From an uncultured Eubacteriales bacterium (lineage in GTDB: Bacteria; Bacillota; Clostridia; Oscillospirales; Oscillospiraceae), in contig UQVA01000024.1 of assembly GCA_900544405.1 (NCBI GenBank), positions 1 to 28,023 of the forward strand: a stretch of 28,023 bases of DNA. Direction: 5' to 3'. Below the pieces are notes generated by a model, which saw only the letters and a program-made list of their open reading frames with translations, did not search any database and was not told where the DNA came from. Below, piece after piece: positions 14,743 to 22,994 of the stretch. The position numbers were made by a program, and so were the translations under genes. The stretch's first letter is position 1, and every line of letters starts with the position of its first letter.

Positions 14743-15342
14743 TCACATGACCTGGCGGCCTTCCAGCGCACGGGACAAGGTCACTTCGTCGGCATATTCC
14801 AGCTGGCTGCCCACGGGCACGCCGTAGGCCAGTCTCGTGACTTTGATCTCCATGGGCCGCAGCAGCCGGGAAATGTACATGGCCGTGGCCTCCCCTTCCG
14901 TATCGGGGTTGGTGGCCATAATGACCTCCCGGACCTCTCCCTGGCCTACACGGGTCAGCAGCTCCTTGATTTTGATGTCGTCCTGGGAAACGTGATTCAG
15001 GGGCGAAATGACCCCGTGAAGCACATGGTAGACTCCGTTGAACTCCCGGCTCCGCTCCATGGCGATAACGTCCTTCGGCTCGGCCACCACGCAGATGACG
15101 CTCCGGTCCCGGCTGGGGTCGTCGCAGATGGGGCAGATTTCCCGGTCCGTGAGGTTCTGACAGATGGGGCAGGTATGGACCCGGCGCTTGGCCTCCAAAA
15201 TGGCGTCGGCAAAGGCCTGGGCCTCCTCCTGGGGCAATTCCAGCACATGAAAGGCCAGCCGCTGGGCAGTCTTGCCGCCGATGCCGGGCAGCCGGGCAAA
15301 CTGGTCGGTGAGGTTTTGCAGGGATGCGGGAAAATACTGCAT
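14743..15342 (-). CDS. recR: Recombination mediator protein RecR
   Basis: DNA-repair protein that works with RecO (and RecF) to load RecA at gaps. The N-terminal helix-hairpin-helix region LARLPGIGGKTAQRLA-like (RLPGIGGKTAQRLA near 17-30), the zinc finger with C58, C61, C70 and C73 (CPIC and CPIC pairs), and the Toprim domain (ICVVAEPKDV onwards) are in order. Length 199 is standard. It is the last gene of the dnaX-ebfC-recR set, the conserved Firmicute arrangement, 15 bases behind ebfC. Confidence 0.97.
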   Translation of the reverse strand: MQYFPASLQNLTDQFARLPGIGGKTAQRLAFHVLELPQEEAQAFADAILEAKRRVHTCPICQNLTDREICPICDDPSRDRSVICVVAEPKDVIAMERSREFNGVYHVLHGVISPLNHVSQDDIKIKELLTRVGQGEVREVIMATNPDTEGEATAMYISRLLRPMEIKVTRLAYGVPVGSQLEYADEVTLSRALEGRQVM

Positions 15343-15357
15343 GGGTCTCCCGCTCCC

Positions 15358-15702
15358 TTAGAACAGTCCGCCCAGATTCAGCCCTCCGGTGAGCCGGGAC
15401 ATATTGTTGGCGGCTTCCGTGTCGGCGGTCCGCATGGCCTCGTTCACGGCGGCCATGATCATATCCTGGAGCATTTCCACATCATCCGGGTCCACGGCCT
15501 CCGGCTTCACCGTGAGGCTCACGACCTCGTGCTTGCCGTTGACCTCGGCGGTGACCATACCGCCGCCGGAGGTGGCAGAATAGGTCTTATTCTCCATTTC
15601 CTCCTGCATCCGCATCATTTCCTGCTGCATTTTCTGGGCCTGCTTCATCATAGCGGCCTGATTCATTCCCCCGGGCATTCCCCGGAATCCACCTTTTGCC
15701 AT
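15358..15702 (-). CDS. ebfC: YbaB/EbfC family nucleoid-associated protein
   Basis: Small dimeric DNA-binding protein of the nucleoid. The glycine- and methionine-rich opening leads into the long helix MMKQAQKMQQEMMRMQEEM, then SATSGGGMVTAEVNGKHEVVSL (the family core, near 45-65) and the DVEMLQDMIMAAVNEA helix. At 114 residues it is normal size. It lies between dnaX and recR, as in many bacteria, where it is thought to support replication or repair. Confidence 0.95.
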   Translation of the reverse strand: MAKGGFRGMPGGMNQAAMMKQAQKMQQEMMRMQEEMENKTYSATSGGGMVTAEVNGKHEVVSLTVKPEAVDPDDVEMLQDMIMAAVNEAMRTADTEAANNMSRLTGGLNLGGLF

Positions 15703-15716
15703 CGTTCTTGTTCTCC

Positions 15717-17321
15717 TTATTCTTTGATTGAAATAATATCCGAATGTTCTCTGCCGAAATTCAGCAGCTGATCGAGATTTGCGTTGCGCTTTGGCTGCTC
15801 GGACTTGTCAACGGCCACCACCTGCATGGGCTTTTTCAGCATGGCGGAAGCCTTCCTGGCAATGATGGCCAGGACCTCCGGTCGGTTGACCATTTCCACC
15901 GTGAAGGCGTTGGCACATTCCAGGACCAATCGTCCGCCCAGCAAACGTCCGTTGACCGGTCCTTCCTGGGTTTGGGTGAAGAAGCCCGATACCGGCGGGC
16001 GCAGTTCCTGACGGATGCTGGCGCACAGTTCCGGCCAGAAACCCATGGGGGTCTCGTCCGGAAGGCTCGGTTCCTCCGGAGGGGCATCTGCATCGTCCAA
16101 GGGCGGGGGCAGCTCCTCGTCATTTATGGGCTGGGGCGCCGGTTGGGGCGCACCTGTGGGCATGGTGAACTGGCCGGTGGCCAGCTGTTCCTCTACCTTG
16201 CTGAGCCGGGCGTTGACGCTTTCAGGGGTCAGTTCCAGTTCCGGGTGGCACAGCCGCAGCAGACAAACTTCCGCGTCCAGCCGTCGGCTGGCGTTGCGGG
16301 TGAAGCCCGCCATGGTGTCCTCCACGATGGTCATGTCCCGGACCAGCTGGGCGTCGGTGAATTTTTTCGCCAGTGCCTGGGCATCCTCGTCTGCCGTGAC
16401 CCCGGAAAGCAGCGTAATGCCTTCTTTCGGTGCAGCACGCAGGATCAGTAGGTCCCGGATCAGGCAGGCCAACTCGTCCAGCATGGCGGACAGGTCCTTG
16501 CCCTGAGTATATAGCCGGTTGAGAATGGACAGGGCCGTTTTGCTGTCCTGGTCGGCAATGGCGGCCATCATGCTGCCGCACTCCTGAATACCCGCAATAC
16601 CGAGACAGTCATAGACCGCCTGGGCGTTCAGTTCTCCGGTGGTCGCCGAGGCACACTGGTCCAGAAGGCTCAGGCCATCCCGCATACCGCCGTCGGCCAG
16701 CCGGGCCAGGATACGGGCGGCGCTGTCGTCCAGGTCGATGTTCTCCTGATAGGCCACATATTGCAGCCGGGCGGCAATGTCGCTCTGGCTGATGCGCTTG
16801 AAGGCAAACCGCTGGCACCGGGAGAGAATGGTGGCCGGGACCTTATGCAACTCCGTGGTTGCCAGAATGAAAAGCAGATGCTCCGGCGGCTCCTCGATGA
16901 TCTTCAGCAGCGCATTGAAAGCGGAGATGGAGAGCATGTGGACTTCGTCGATGATATACACCCGCTTGCGGACCTGGGAGGGCGAATAGGCCGCATCGTC
17001 CCGCAGGTCCCGGACGCTGTCCACGCCGTTGTTGGAGGCGGCGTCAATCTCCAGCACGTCCATGCAGGTGCCTGCATCGATGGCCTTGCAGGCCTCGCAG
17101 CAGTTGCAGGGATTGCCGTCCTGGGGGTTCAGGCAGTTCACGGCTTTCGCCAGAATCTTGGCGCAGCTGGTCTTGCCGGTGCCCCGGGAGCCGGTGAACA
17201 GATAGGCGTGGCTCAGCTTGCCCGTGAGGATTTGGGTTTTCAGGGTCTGGGTCACGGCCCCCTGCCCTACCACGTCGTCAAAGGTCTGTGGGCGATATTT
17301 CCGATAAAGCGCCTGGTACAT
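15717..17321 (-). CDS. dnaX: DNA polymerase III subunits gamma/tau
   Basis: Clamp-loader ATPase of the replisome. From the ATG at 17321 (MYQALYRKYRPQ) the 534 residues show Walker A GSRGTGKT at 44-51, the zinc module with C63, C72, C75 and C78, Walker B IIDEVHML near 123-130 and the sensor SRCQRF. Past about residue 370 lies a proline- and acid-rich linker, then a shorter C-terminal tau-like domain. I preferred 17321 over an in-frame ATG eight codons earlier because GGGAGG sits six bases upstream and the protein then starts with the canonical MYQALYRKYRP. SRP RNA lies just upstream, the same order as in B. subtilis. Confidence 0.95.
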   Translation of the reverse strand: MYQALYRKYRPQTFDDVVGQGAVTQTLKTQILTGKLSHAYLFTGSRGTGKTSCAKILAKAVNCLNPQDGNPCNCCEACKAIDAGTCMDVLEIDAASNNGVDSVRDLRDDAAYSPSQVRKRVYIIDEVHMLSISAFNALLKIIEEPPEHLLFILATTELHKVPATILSRCQRFAFKRISQSDIAARLQYVAYQENIDLDDSAARILARLADGGMRDGLSLLDQCASATTGELNAQAVYDCLGIAGIQECGSMMAAIADQDSKTALSILNRLYTQGKDLSAMLDELACLIRDLLILRAAPKEGITLLSGVTADEDAQALAKKFTDAQLVRDMTIVEDTMAGFTRNASRRLDAEVCLLRLCHPELELTPESVNARLSKVEEQLATGQFTMPTGAPQPAPQPINDEELPPPLDDADAPPEEPSLPDETPMGFWPELCASIRQELRPPVSGFFTQTQEGPVNGRLLGGRLVLECANAFTVEMVNRPEVLAIIARKASAMLKKPMQVVAVDKSEQPKRNANLDQLLNFGREHSDIISIKE

Positions 17322-17353
17322 AGGTTTCCTCCCACATTTTTCCAAAAAAGACA

Positions 17354-17655
17354 GACCGGCTCATAACAAGATCGCACACCCACATTTGAACAAGCCGAAT
17401 ACCCGGGATCTTCGCAGCCGACTCAGGAACGGCAGCCCTGCGGCACACGAGACGATCCGCTTAATGCTGCTTGGTTCCCCACCTGACATGGTTCACGGGA
17501 TCTCGTTGCGCAAGACCGATCCATCAACATCGCTTACGAAGGTCAGACGGCACTCGATCAAGCCCGGGTGTGGGAATTCATCCCTGCTGTAGCGGATTGC
17601 AGGCAACAGGGCACCGCTATCTCCCCGACTAGTGCGACCTTGTTACAAGCCGGTC
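17354..17655 (-). ncRNA. ffs: Large (Bacillus/Clostridium-type) signal recognition particle RNA, with extended end stem
   Basis: The minus strand carries the SRP RNA core: CATGTCAGG, the apical GGAA tetraloop closed by TGG/CCA, then AAGCAGCATTAAGCGG, followed by TGTGCCGCAGGG. The Alu-type 5' domain is also there (GGGGAGATAGCGGTGCCC and CTGCAATCCGCT). The conventional ends are near 17642 and 17367, about 276 bases, by analogy to the 271-base B. subtilis RNA. The two ends continue as a 24-bp stem (17632-17655 with 17354-17377, all paired counting three G-T). That extension may be the processing substrate of a longer precursor; B. subtilis pre-scRNA is trimmed by RNase III. TTTTTT at 17344-17349 follows. 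No clear promoter is seen between acpP and this gene, so it may come from acpP transcription. Confidence 0.95.
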
Positions 17656-17678
17656 GGCCGAACAAGGTTATTCTTTTT

Positions 17679-17900
17679 TCAGTTCAGCTTGGACTCCACA
17701 AAGTCCGCCAGTTCCTGGAACGTGGTGATCTTCTGATCTTCCATATCCAGTTCCACGCCCAGCTCGCTTTCCAGGTCCATGACCATTTCCACCACGTCCA
17801 GGGAATCGATGCCCAGGCTCTCAAAGGTGCTGTCCGGGGTAATTTCGGACGGGTCCAGTTCCAGCTGCTTGGCAGCGTAGGCAACCAGTTTTTCGTACAT
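17679..17900 (-). CDS. acpP: Acyl carrier protein
   Basis: Small acidic carrier of fatty acid synthesis. The 4'-phosphopantetheine attachment serine is S33 in GIDSLDVVEM. Length 73 and acidic composition fit. GGAGG lies ten bases before the ATG. It has its own consensus promoter at 17943-17971 and is followed after 23-36 bases by SRP RNA. It is isolated from other fab genes here, so it could be the housekeeping protein or a second copy. Confidence 0.95.
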   Translation of the reverse strand: MYEKLVAYAAKQLELDPSEITPDSTFESLGIDSLDVVEMVMDLESELGVELDMEDQKITTFQELADFVESKLN

Positions 17901-17942
17901 GAATATCAGTCCTCCAAATCAGGCTCATTCAATCTGTGCTCT

Positions 17943-17971
17943 ATTCTACCGCAGAGGAGCCGCTTTGTCAA
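17943..17971 (-). promoter_or_regulatory. Consensus sigma-A promoter of acpP (and possibly SRP RNA)
   Basis: TTGACA, 17 bases, TAGAAT on the minus strand. The -35 box overlaps the stop codon of the upstream flavoprotein gene. Confidence 0.9.
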
Positions 17972-19209
17972 TCCCGGTTTTTGTCTGCGGCGGCGTTTCC
18001 TGCGGAAAATGCAGTGGCCCAGGCGATTTGAAGATTAAATCCACCGGTGTAAGCGTCGCAATCGAGAATTTCTCCGGCAAAATAGAAATTTTTTACCAAT
18101 TTGGATTCCATGGTTTTCGGGTCCACCTCCGAGACCTTCACGCCGCCGGAGGTGATGATGGCTTCGGCCACGGGCCTGCGGCCGGTGACGGTCAAATCGA
18201 AGCCCTTCAAAACGGAAAGGAGCCGCCGACGGTCCTTTTTCGTCAGGGCGTTGGCCTGCATGGCCGGGTCGATATTCGCCCGGCGTAAAATCACCGGGAT
18301 CATGCTCCGGGGCAGCAGGTCCACCATAGCATTCTCCATGGCCCGGTTTTTATACAACTCCAGATCCCGCAGCAGACGCTCGTCCAGCTTTTCTTCGTCC
18401 AGGGCTGGTTTCAGGTCGATGACCAGACGGCACTTCCCCTCCGGCAGATGGGCGCTGGCGCTGAGGACGGTGGGGCCGGACACGCCGAAATGGGTGAAAA
18501 GCAGTTCGCCAAAATCCGAAAAGACCGTTTTTCCCTTCTCGTTGACCAGCTTCACGGCCACGTTCCGAAGGGACAGTCCCTGCATCTCCGGGCAGTCCCG
18601 GCCTTCCGTTTCCAAGGGCACCAGGGAGCCGTGGCAGGGGGTGACGGTATGGCCCAGGGCCTCCGCCATCCGGTAGCCCTCACCGGTGGAGCCGGTGGTG
18701 GGATAGGACAAGCCGCCGGTGGCCAGAATCACCCATTTGGCGCTCAGAAACCGCCCGTCGGCCTCCACGCCGGTGACAGCACCGTTTTCCGTGCGGATAC
18801 CGGTGACGTGAGCCGTCTCCACGGCCACATGATTCTGCCGCAGAGCGATTTGCAGGGCCTGCAGTACGCTCTGGGACCGGTCCGACACGGGAAACACCCG
18901 GTTCCCCCGCTCTACCTTCAGGGCGCAGCCCTGTTCCTCAAAAAACGCTTCGACTTTTTCCGGGGGAAAAGCCGCCATGGCGCTGTACAGGAAGCGGCTG
19001 TTCCGGGGAATATTTTCCAGCACACCCTGAGCGTTGGTGTGGTTGGTCACGTTGCACCGGCCCTTGCCTGTAATGAGCAGCTTTTTACCCAGCCGGTCAT
19101 TTTTTTCCAGCAGCAGGACTTTTTCCCCTCGCTTTGCGGCGGTGATGGCCGCAAACATTCCGGCGGGACCGCCGCCGATCACAATGCCGTCAATCATCCT
19201 GCTTCTCAT
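17968..19209 (-). CDS. HI0933/YhiN-family flavoprotein (NAD(P)/FAD-dependent oxidoreductase)
   Basis: A 413-residue cytoplasmic flavoprotein. The FAD-binding IVIGGGPAGMFAA lies at the N terminus, LLITGKGRCNVTN (a family hallmark) near 43-55, ATGGLSYPTTGSTGEGYRMA in the middle (the second nucleotide loop), and the C-terminal FAGEILDCDAYTGGFNLQIA segment, also diagnostic for the family. The exact reaction is not established for this group. The start is either 19209 or the ATG at 19197 (MIDGIVIGGG); neither has a strong ribosome site because the start lies inside the end of the MurR-like gene, so translation is probably coupled. Confidence 0.92.
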   Translation of the reverse strand: MRSRMIDGIVIGGGPAGMFAAITAAKRGEKVLLLEKNDRLGKKLLITGKGRCNVTNHTNAQGVLENIPRNSRFLYSAMAAFPPEKVEAFFEEQGCALKVERGNRVFPVSDRSQSVLQALQIALRQNHVAVETAHVTGIRTENGAVTGVEADGRFLSAKWVILATGGLSYPTTGSTGEGYRMAEALGHTVTPCHGSLVPLETEGRDCPEMQGLSLRNVAVKLVNEKGKTVFSDFGELLFTHFGVSGPTVLSASAHLPEGKCRLVIDLKPALDEEKLDERLLRDLELYKNRAMENAMVDLLPRSMIPVILRRANIDPAMQANALTKKDRRRLLSVLKGFDLTVTGRRPVAEAIITSGGVKVSEVDPKTMESKLVKNFYFAGEILDCDAYTGGFNLQIAWATAFSAGNAAADKNRD

Positions 19210-20053
19210 AGACCTGGTACGTTTCCCAGATCTCCTCCAATCGGCTGAAGGTCTTGGCCAGCTTCTCCTCCCGGCGGGCCGCCAGGGCCACCACCAAAGC
19301 GTTCACCACACTCAGCGGTGCCACCAGAGAATCCACCAGGGAGGCCATGTCGCTCTTGGTCTGCAGGACAAAATCACTGGTCTGGCCCAAGGGGGAGGTC
19401 CGGGAATCGGTCATGGCGACGATCTTGGCCCCCTTGGAATGGCAGAAGGATGCCCCGGTGACGGTGGAGGTGGAGTAGCGGGGGTAGCTGAAGGCAATGA
19501 CCACGTCGTCCGGTCCGGCGCTGATGAGTTTTTCCAGCACCTGGCCGGTGCCGGAGGCGGTGATGGTATGGACGTCCTCGAACATCAGGTTCAGGTAATA
19601 GCCCAGGAACGAGGCCAAAGCGGACGCAGAACGAACGCCCAGCACATAAATTCTTCTCGCATCCAGAATGGCGTTGACGGCGGCGGAAAAGTCCTTCCGG
19701 TCCACGCTGGAAACGGTTTTCCGCAGCTGCTCCATGTCCGACTGCAGCACCAGGGAAAGAATGTCCTGGTCGCCGATGCGGTCGTTGGCTACCTCAATAC
19801 GCTGCACGGAGGTCAGACGGTTGAGCACCATTTCCTGCATGGCTTTTTGCATGGTGGGGTAGCCGTCATAGCCCAGTTCCACCGCAAAGCGCACCACTGT
19901 GGACTCGGAAACGCCCACGGTGCGGCCCAGCTTGCTGGCGGTCATGAAGGCCGCTTTGTCGTAACTTTCGGTGATATATCGGGCAATGGCCCGCTGTCCT
20001 TTGGAAAAAGTAGTGGCTCTTTCCTGCAGGACAGAAAGAATATCGTTGTTCAT
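19190..20053 (-). CDS. MurR/RpiR-family transcriptional regulator
   Basis: A 287-residue regulator with an N-terminal helix-turn-helix of RpiR type (FSKGQRAIARYITESYDKAAFMTA then VGVSESTVVRFA near 46-57) and a C-terminal SIS sugar-phosphate domain (IYVLGVRSAS near 133-142 and VVIAFSYPRYS). Members sense phosphosugars or amino-sugar phosphates. It has its own promoter at 20086-20114 and is co-transcribed with the overlapping HI0933-type flavoprotein, an unusual partner, so its target genes are probably elsewhere. Confidence 0.92.
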   Translation of the reverse strand: MNNDILSVLQERATTFSKGQRAIARYITESYDKAAFMTASKLGRTVGVSESTVVRFAVELGYDGYPTMQKAMQEMVLNRLTSVQRIEVANDRIGDQDILSLVLQSDMEQLRKTVSSVDRKDFSAAVNAILDARRIYVLGVRSASALASFLGYYLNLMFEDVHTITASGTGQVLEKLISAGPDDVVIAFSYPRYSTSTVTGASFCHSKGAKIVAMTDSRTSPLGQTSDFVLQTKSDMASLVDSLVAPLSVVNALVVALAARREEKLAKTFSRLEEIWETYQVYEKQDD

Positions 20054-20085
20054 ATCTCTTTCAAGCCCCTCTCTTGCTTTCCCCT

Positions 20086-20114
20086 ATTCTAGCAGAAACC
20101 TGAGAAATATGCAA
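20086..20114 (-). promoter_or_regulatory. Sigma-A promoter of the MurR-like operon
   Basis: TTGCAT, 17 bases, TAGAAT on the minus strand, between the rluB terminator and the regulator start. Confidence 0.8.
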
Positions 20115-20134
20115 GAGTGAAGAACCAAAATTGC

Positions 20135-20168
20135 AAAAACCGGGCAGACAAAAATCCGCCCGGTTTTT
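20135..20168 (-). terminator. Intrinsic terminator of the scpA-rluB operon
   Basis: AAAAACCGGGC pairs with GCCCGGTTTTT, 11 perfect pairs. It begins at the rluB stop codon, with a T-tract continuing on the minus strand, and separates rluB from the MurR-like promoter. Confidence 0.92.
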
Positions 20169-20878
20169 CAACCCTCTTTGGTCAATTCGATTTGTTCGGC
20201 CCTGGTCAGGTAGCGCCAGCGGCCTGCGGGCAGGTCCCCCAGACGAAGATTTCCCTCCCGGACCCGCCGGAGCCGGAGGACGTTCATCCCTGCCAGAGCG
20301 CACATCCGCCGGACCTGCCGGTTCCGGCCCTCGTGGATAGTGATGGAGAGAATGGCCCCCTCCCCTTCCCGTTTCAGCACCTGCACCTTGGGAATACGGA
20401 GCCGGTAGCCGTCCAACTCCATGGGCTTTTGGAAGGCTTCCAGCCCTGCATCCGTGCAGCCAGCGACCCGGACCAGGTACTCTTTTTCCACCTGATGGCT
20501 GGGGTGCATGAGTCGGTTGGCAAAGGCACCGTCATTGGTGAACAGCAGCAGCCCCTCAGAATCCATGTCCAGCCGCCCCACGGGATAGACCCGTACGCCG
20601 CAGTCCGTCACCAAATCGGCAGCGCATTTTCGGCCCATTTCGTCGGAAAGGGTGGTCACATAGCCCCGGGGCTTATTCAACAGGATGTACACGTTCCCGG
20701 CGGGAGCCGGGAGAGGCTTCCCATCCAGGAGCAGCGAATCGGTATCCGGGTCCGCCGTGTCCCCCAGGCCGCAGACAACGCCGTTGCATTGGACCCGCCC
20801 GGCGGCAATCCATTCCTCCGCCTTCCGCCGGGAGCAGACCCCACGGGCGGATAAAATTTTCTGAATCCGTTCTTTCAT
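20168..20878 (-). CDS. Ribosomal large-subunit pseudouridine synthase (RluB/RsuA family)
   Basis: RNA-modifying enzyme of the RluB/RsuA family, probably acting on 23S rRNA. The S4 RNA-binding domain is at about 1-50 (MKERIQKILSARGVCSRRKAEE). The catalytic aspartate is D104 in GRLDMDSEGLL. HEGRNRQVRRMC and the final LRLGDLPAGRWRYLT are standard. With the start at 20878 it has 236 residues, normal for the family. A longer open frame reaches 21130, but it has no conserved residues and runs inside dacF; the ATGA overlap with the dacF stop marks the real start. In Firmicutes this gene often follows scpAB and dacF-type genes. Confidence 0.95.
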   Translation of the reverse strand: MKERIQKILSARGVCSRRKAEEWIAAGRVQCNGVVCGLGDTADPDTDSLLLDGKPLPAPAGNVYILLNKPRGYVTTLSDEMGRKCAADLVTDCGVRVYPVGRLDMDSEGLLLFTNDGAFANRLMHPSHQVEKEYLVRVAGCTDAGLEAFQKPMELDGYRLRIPKVQVLKREGEGAILSITIHEGRNRQVRRMCALAGMNVLRLRRVREGNLRLGDLPAGRWRYLTRAEQIELTKEG

Positions 20879-21960
20879 GGGAGCAACCCTCCGATCCGTT
20901 CCCAAAGGCTTTTCTTTTCTTCCGTCTGCCGCTCCACGGGGGCCCCGTAGTACAGCGGGATTTTCCCGACTACCTTTTCCCCCAGCAGCACATAGGCCTC
21001 TCCGGCCTCCTCCCCGGCGCAGACCGGGGCATAAACGAACCCCCGTGGCCCCAGAGAAAGGGTCAGGGACTCTCCGTCCGCCAGAGAATAGCAGAAATCC
21101 GCCCCGGCGATCAGCTCCACCCGGTCGCATTCGCCTCCAATCACCGGCAGACTTCCCAGCACGTCCCCTTTCGTAACAAAGCGGGTACTGTAATACCGGG
21201 AAAAGCCTTCTTCCAGCAGCTGTTTGTGGTCCTGCCAGTCGTTACTGTCGTCCATGGTCACGGCGATGAGCCTCCGCCCGTCCCGGGTAGCCGAGGACAC
21301 CAGGATTCGCCCGGCGGCCTTGGTATAGCCGGTCTTGACTCCGTCGGCTCCATCCACCTGCCATAACAGCTTATTATGGTTTTGCAGCACCCGCTCTCCT
21401 GCCCGGACGGACCGGGTGGAGACCGTCTGGGCAAAAATGGGATTTTCCATGGCGTATGCCGCCAGAATGGCCAGATCCCGTGGGGTGGAATAGTGATTTT
21501 CACTGTCCAGGCCGTTGGGATTTTCGAAATGAGTATTGGAAAGGCCCAGGGCGTGGGCCTTGTCGTTCATCCGGGAGACGAACTCCTCCACGGTGCCGCC
21601 GCAGTAAATGGCCAGGGCCACGGCAGCGTCGTTCCCGGAGCGGAGCATCAGCCCGTAGAGCAATTCCTGGACCGTCAGCACCTCCCCGGAGCGCAGGTAC
21701 ATGGAGGAACCCTCGATGCCCACGGCCTCCTCCGGGATGCGGACCCGGTCCAGCACGTTGCACTGCTCGCAGATGAGCAGCGCCGTCATGATTTTCGTGG
21801 TGCTGGCGATCAGTCCCCGGCGGTCGGCGTTCTTTTCATACAAGACCCGGCCGGTCTGGGCGTCCAGCAAAATCGCCTGCCGGGCGGAAATGGCCCGGAC
21901 AGGAAATGCAAGGACGGCGGCCAAGCATACAGCCGCCGCCCCGGCGATCCATCGTTTCAT
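20875..21960 (-). CDS. D-alanyl-D-alanine carboxypeptidase (DacF/PBP5-type, low-molecular-weight PBP)
   Basis: Exported serine peptidase that trims the terminal D-alanine of peptidoglycan stem peptides. A signal peptide is seen at 1-24 (KR then hydrophobic to FPVRA). The penicillin-binding motifs are STTK at 53-56 (nucleophile S53), SGN at 108-110 and KTG at 209-211. Length 361 is in the family range (360-440), with a short C-terminal domain. The neighbourhood (gerW, scpAB) resembles that of B. subtilis dacF-like genes with roles in spore cortex, but a vegetative role cannot be excluded. GGTGAGG lies before the ATG. Confidence 0.93.
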   Translation of the reverse strand: MKRWIAGAAAVCLAAVLAFPVRAISARQAILLDAQTGRVLYEKNADRRGLIASTTKIMTALLICEQCNVLDRVRIPEEAVGIEGSSMYLRSGEVLTVQELLYGLMLRSGNDAAVALAIYCGGTVEEFVSRMNDKAHALGLSNTHFENPNGLDSENHYSTPRDLAILAAYAMENPIFAQTVSTRSVRAGERVLQNHNKLLWQVDGADGVKTGYTKAAGRILVSSATRDGRRLIAVTMDDSNDWQDHKQLLEEGFSRYYSTRFVTKGDVLGSLPVIGGECDRVELIAGADFCYSLADGESLTLSLGPRGFVYAPVCAGEEAGEAYVLLGEKVVGKIPLYYGAPVERQTEEKKSLWERIGGLLP

Positions 21961-22000
21961 AAAACCTCACCCGGCGCTAGTTTTGCCGGAACGAGGGAAA

Positions 22001-22387
22001 TTATTCTTTTTTCGTGTGGGAATCGATGAAATCGGACACCTTATCCAGCACATCCGGCACCATGTCCACTACCCGGTCCGCCGTGGTGCTGGCAGGCTCG
22101 GAAATGGGCAGGATCCGCACGCTGCCGTCCTTCACGATGAGAAAGGCCACGGGAATGACCTTCACGCCGCCTCCTGCGCCGCCGCCGAAGGGCATCTCCC
22201 CGGGCTTGGCGTTCTTGGAGGCGAAATCCGAACCGCCACCGCCGAAGCCTACGCTGATTTTGGAAATGGGAATGATGGTCACGCCGTCGGGGGTGGTAAT
22301 GGGACTGCCCACCACCGAGTTCACGTCCACCATTTCCCGGAGTTTTGCAATGGTGCTTTCCAGCATATTGGGAAGCTTTTCACTCAT
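22001..22387 (-). CDS. gerW: GerW-family sporulation protein (YtfJ)
   Basis: A 128-residue protein with the YtfJ/GerW signatures: VNSVVGSPITTPDGVTIIPISKISVGFG near 20-46 (TTPDGVTIIPISK is the core), a glycine-rich stretch GGGGSDFA and FGGGAGGGVKVIPVAFLIV. In B. subtilis GerW is needed for proper spore germination, so this marks the host as a spore former. The start overlaps the end of the DUF2953 gene by eight bases, as ytfI and ytfJ are adjacent in B. subtilis. Confidence 0.95.
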   Translation of the reverse strand: MSEKLPNMLESTIAKLREMVDVNSVVGSPITTPDGVTIIPISKISVGFGGGGSDFASKNAKPGEMPFGGGAGGGVKVIPVAFLIVKDGSVRILPISEPASTTADRVVDMVPDVLDKVSDFIDSHTKKE

Positions 22388-22994
22388 GTTCCTGCACCGC
22401 CTTATCCTTAGATTTTCTGATTTTCAAATATTCCCGCAAAGCCCGGACCCCATACCGGACCGTAAGACAAACGGCCCGGCCAAGGGTCAGGGTCACGTCA
22501 CCTGCGGCGGCCACCAGGGTTTCTGAGGCGGCAAAGTCGCAGGTGATTTCCACATTTTTCCGCCGGATGACGAAAGCCCGCTCCAGCGCTGGCCAAAGTC
22601 CGGCCACAGCTGCCCAGATTTTTCCATAAAGAATACCCAGGTCCGCCGGGTCCTCTCCTGCCAGGACCACATGGATGTTGATATGGTCGAACCGCAGTTT
22701 CCGCCGCAGGTCTCCCAGAGAGTCCAGCCCCACGGAGACCAGGGGAAGAAAATCCTTCCAGCTGCCGCCTTTTTGCGAATCTTCCTTGGGCTTTTCGCTT
22801 TCTTTTGGCTTCTTTTTTTCTTTTTCGGGGGTATCTTTCGGAGATTTTTTCGTTTTCGGAATCGAAAACGGAATTTTGAAGGGTCCCGCCAGGATCTTCA
22901 TGGCAAAGCCCTGCTCGTTATAGCGGAACCGGACCCCCAGAGGCAGAATGGCCAGCAGAAAGAGGATTCCACCGGCGATGAGCCACCCGGTCAT
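22380..22994 (-). CDS. DUF2953 protein (YtfI-like), membrane-anchored
   Basis: A 204-residue protein with one N-terminal membrane segment (WLIAGGILFLLAILPL, about 3-19), then the LGVRFRYNEQGFAMKILAGPFKIP segment typical of DUF2953. Next comes a lysine-glutamate-proline-rich stretch (about 47-75) and a C-terminal region with INIHVVLAGEDPADLGILYGKIWA. Lengths in the family vary with the charged stretch. It is coupled by overlap to both scpB and gerW. The B. subtilis counterpart next to ytfJ is associated with spore properties; the molecular function is unknown. Confidence 0.88.
   Translation of the reverse strand: MTGWLIAGGILFLLAILPLGVRFRYNEQGFAMKILAGPFKIPFSIPKTKKSPKDTPEKEKKKPKESEKPKEDSQKGGSWKDFLPLVSVGLDSLGDLRRKLRFDHINIHVVLAGEDPADLGILYGKIWAAVAGLWPALERAFVIRRKNVEITCDFAASETLVAAAGDVTLTLGRAVCLTVRYGVRALREYLKIRKSKDKAVQEHE

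Noticed and set aside
17643..17678. Dedicated sigma-A promoter for SRP RNA
   Set aside because: No -10/-35 pair with acceptable spacing was found between acpP and the RNA; I therefore did not list one.
20879..21130. 84-residue N-terminal extension of the pseudouridine synthase
   Set aside because: The extension is a Gly/Arg-rich frame within dacF; the protein from 20878 starts exactly with the S4 domain and has the ATGA coupling.
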